Positions 5,764-7,209 of a DNA stretch of 7,209 bases are shown here, in pieces (position 1 is the first letter of the stretch; each line of letters starts with the position of its first letter). The notes under the pieces are model-generated. The model saw nothing but the letters and a program-made list of their open reading frames with translations. It was not told the origin of the DNA and searched no databases. The stretch is taken from NCBI GenBank assembly GCA_013003145.1, contig JABDLH010000024.1, positions 1 through 7,209 on the forward strand, in the 5' to 3' direction. This DNA comes from Flavobacteriaceae bacterium (lineage in GTDB: Bacteria > Bacteroidota > Bacteroidia > Flavobacteriales > Flavobacteriaceae). Position numbers and translations under genes: made by a program.

Positions 5764-7209
5764 ATGGACATAGACTGTATTCCCTTCTCAAAAACCGGCT
5801 ATTTTTCACAACTCATCATAGATTACCTGGATCAGAAGGATCATCTAAAACCTTTTTACAATTCGTATCCCGAGCTAGCATCTTTTGGCTCACAGCTGCA
5901 AAGGAAAAGCGACTTCTTTACGGAAGAAGCGCGCCTTACACTGGTCCGGACATTACAACAACAGTATGAAGCTACTCCACTTAGTCCAGCCAGCAGCAGG
6001 CACATAAGCATGCTGGAGTCTTCCAATACCTTTACCGTGGTCACAGGTCACCAATTAAACCTGTTTACAGGGCCGCTTTACTTCCTGTACAAGATTATTT
6101 CTACGATCAACCTCTGCGACGAATTAAAGAATGTATACCCGGAGCGAAATTTTGTGCCGGTTTACTGGATGGCCACGGAGGATCATGATTTTGACGAAAT
6201 CAATTACTTTAATTTCAGGGGTAAGAAGATTCAGTGGAATAAAGATGCTTCAGGAGCAGTTGGCCGCTTAGATAACCAGGGGCTGCAAGCGGTGTTCGAC
6301 TCTTTTAAACTGGAGCTCGGCGCAGGAGAAAATGCAGATCGTCTAAAGGATCTATTCCGCAAAGCCTACCTGAAACATTTAAATTTGGCATCTGCGACAC
6401 GTTACCTTGTTAACGAATTGTTCGGAGATTATGGGTTAGTAATCCTGGACGGAGATGATGTGCAGTTGAAAAAGCAGTTTGTTCCTTACATGAAGAAAGA
6501 CCTGGAGCAACAGCTGGGTTTTAAAGCGGTTACCCAAACCATAAAGGAATTGGAAAAAATCCCTCAAAAATACGGGATACAAGTAAATCCCAGGGAGGTT
6601 AATTATTTCTATTTAAAAGATGGCATCAGGGAACGCCTGGAGTATCAGGACGGTCACTATTATGTGCTGGATACCGATATAAAGTTCACCGGGGAAGAAC
6701 TGCTGAAGGAGCTCGATCAGTATCCTGAACGTTTTTCTCCCAATGTCATGACACGGCCATTATACCAGGAGGTAGTATTGCCTAATCTCTGCTATATAGG
6801 GGGGGGTGGCGAGCTGGCGTATTGGCTGGAATTAAAATCCTTTTTTGAGCAGGCAGAAGTTCCGTTTCCGATCCTCCAATTGCGAAATTCAGTCCTGATG
6901 ATCAGCGATAAGCAGGCCGGTAAAGCAGAACGGCTAAAAGTGAAGGCTACTGATCTTTTCTTAAAGCAAAGCAGCCTGATCAATAAGAAAATCAGGGAGA
7001 TCTCTAACATCGATATCGATTTTGGACCCCAGAGAGAGCAGCTTGTCCAGCAATTTTCCGGCATGTATGAACTGGCAGAGAAAACAGATAAATCTTTCCT
7101 TGGAGCGGTAAAAGCCCAGGAAGTAAAACAACTGAAAGGGCTGGATAATTTGGAGAAGCGGTTGCTGAAAGCACAGAAGCGTAAGCTGAGCGACCAGGTG
7201 TCACGATTG
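5764..7209 (+). CDS. bshC: Bacillithiol biosynthesis cysteine-adding enzyme BshC (partial, C-terminus outside window)
   Basis: BshC adds cysteine to glucosaminyl-malate, the last step in making bacillithiol, a cytoplasmic thiol used for redox buffering and detoxification. The frame runs without a stop from the ATG at 5764 through the window end, 482 codons; the family is about 530-540 aa, so about 50-60 residues are missing. Visible signatures are TGHQLNLFTGPLYFLYK (94-110), FVPVYWMATEDHDFDEINYF (131-150), FSPNVMTRPLYQEVVLPN (324-341) and YIGGGGELAYWLELK (344-358). After about residue 384 the charged, heptad-like sequence fits the C-terminal coiled coil of the B. subtilis structure. A weak AAGG lies 10 bp before the ATG. 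The glycine motif is encoded through a run of eight G (6799-6806), which is in frame here. It is transcribed divergently from the carboxypeptidase gene; the partner genes bshA and bshB are not in the window. The identification is firm from several independent motifs. Confidence 0.95.
   Translation, partial: MDIDCIPFSKTGYFSQLIIDYLDQKDHLKPFYNSYPELASFGSQLQRKSDFFTEEARLTLVRTLQQQYEATPLSPASSRHISMLESSNTFTVVTGHQLNLFTGPLYFLYKIISTINLCDELKNVYPERNFVPVYWMATEDHDFDEINYFNFRGKKIQWNKDASGAVGRLDNQGLQAVFDSFKLELGAGENADRLKDLFRKAYLKHLNLASATRYLVNELFGDYGLVILDGDDVQLKKQFVPYMKKDLEQQLGFKAVTQTIKELEKIPQKYGIQVNPREVNYFYLKDGIRERLEYQDGHYYVLDTDIKFTGEELLKELDQYPERFSPNVMTRPLYQEVVLPNLCYIGGGGELAYWLELKSFFEQAEVPFPILQLRNSVLMISDKQAGKAERLKVKATDLFLKQSSLINKKIREISNIDIDFGPQREQLVQQFSGMYELAEKTDKSFLGAVKAQEVKQLKGLDNLEKRLLKAQKRKLSDQVSRL

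Noticed and set aside
5856..7204. Minus-strand frames at 5856-6044, 6792-7064 and 7004-7204
   Set aside because: All are antisense to bshC, whose reading frame and motifs are clear; they are shadow frames.

Overview
The window looks like a stretch of chromosome from a member of the Bacteroidota, most likely a flavobacterium. The evidence is threefold. bshC (last step of bacillithiol synthesis) occurs in Bacteroidota, Firmicutes and Deinococcus. The M14 carboxypeptidase is of the long secreted type seen in marine flavobacteria. Two intergenic regions carry TAnnTTTG-type -7 elements and weak or absent Shine-Dalgarno sequences, as is usual for this phylum. I see no mobile elements, CRISPR arrays, tRNAs or rRNAs. 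The assignment rests on protein motifs read by eye, without database searches.

Layout. Positions 1-2772 hold four minus-strand genes, in transcription order: a stand-alone GAF-domain protein (2772 to 2245), an Ada-type AraC regulator/O6-alkylguanine methyltransferase (2117 to 1275), an AlkB-type 2-oxoglutarate dioxygenase (1263 to 661), and a molybdate-binding lipoprotein modA whose 3' end lies outside the window (613 to beyond 1). Next is a 334-bp intergenic region (2773-3106) with a strong rho-independent terminator. It is followed by a large minus-strand gene for a secreted M14 zinc carboxypeptidase with a C-terminal glutamine-amidotransferase-like domain (5560 to 3107). A 203-bp divergent region (5561-5763) separates it from bshC on the plus strand (5764 to beyond 7209), which is cut by the window end.

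Function. ada and alkB are 11 bp apart and form a direct-reversal DNA alkylation repair operon: Ada removes O6-alkyl groups from guanine and probably regulates the operon, while AlkB oxidatively removes N1-methyl-A and N3-methyl-C. modA follows at 47 bp without a recognisable promoter and may be read through from the operon, although its role (molybdate uptake) is unrelated. BshC makes bacillithiol, the low-molecular-weight thiol that also protects against electrophiles and alkylating agents, but it is transcribed separately.

The window is mostly ordinary chromosome. The points worth a second look are the Ada protein without the classical N-terminal sensor domain, the orphan GAF protein, the cysteine-free carboxypeptidase/amidotransferase-like fusion, and several well-formed inverted repeats in the intergenic regions. 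I found no clear sign of an undescribed multi-gene system.
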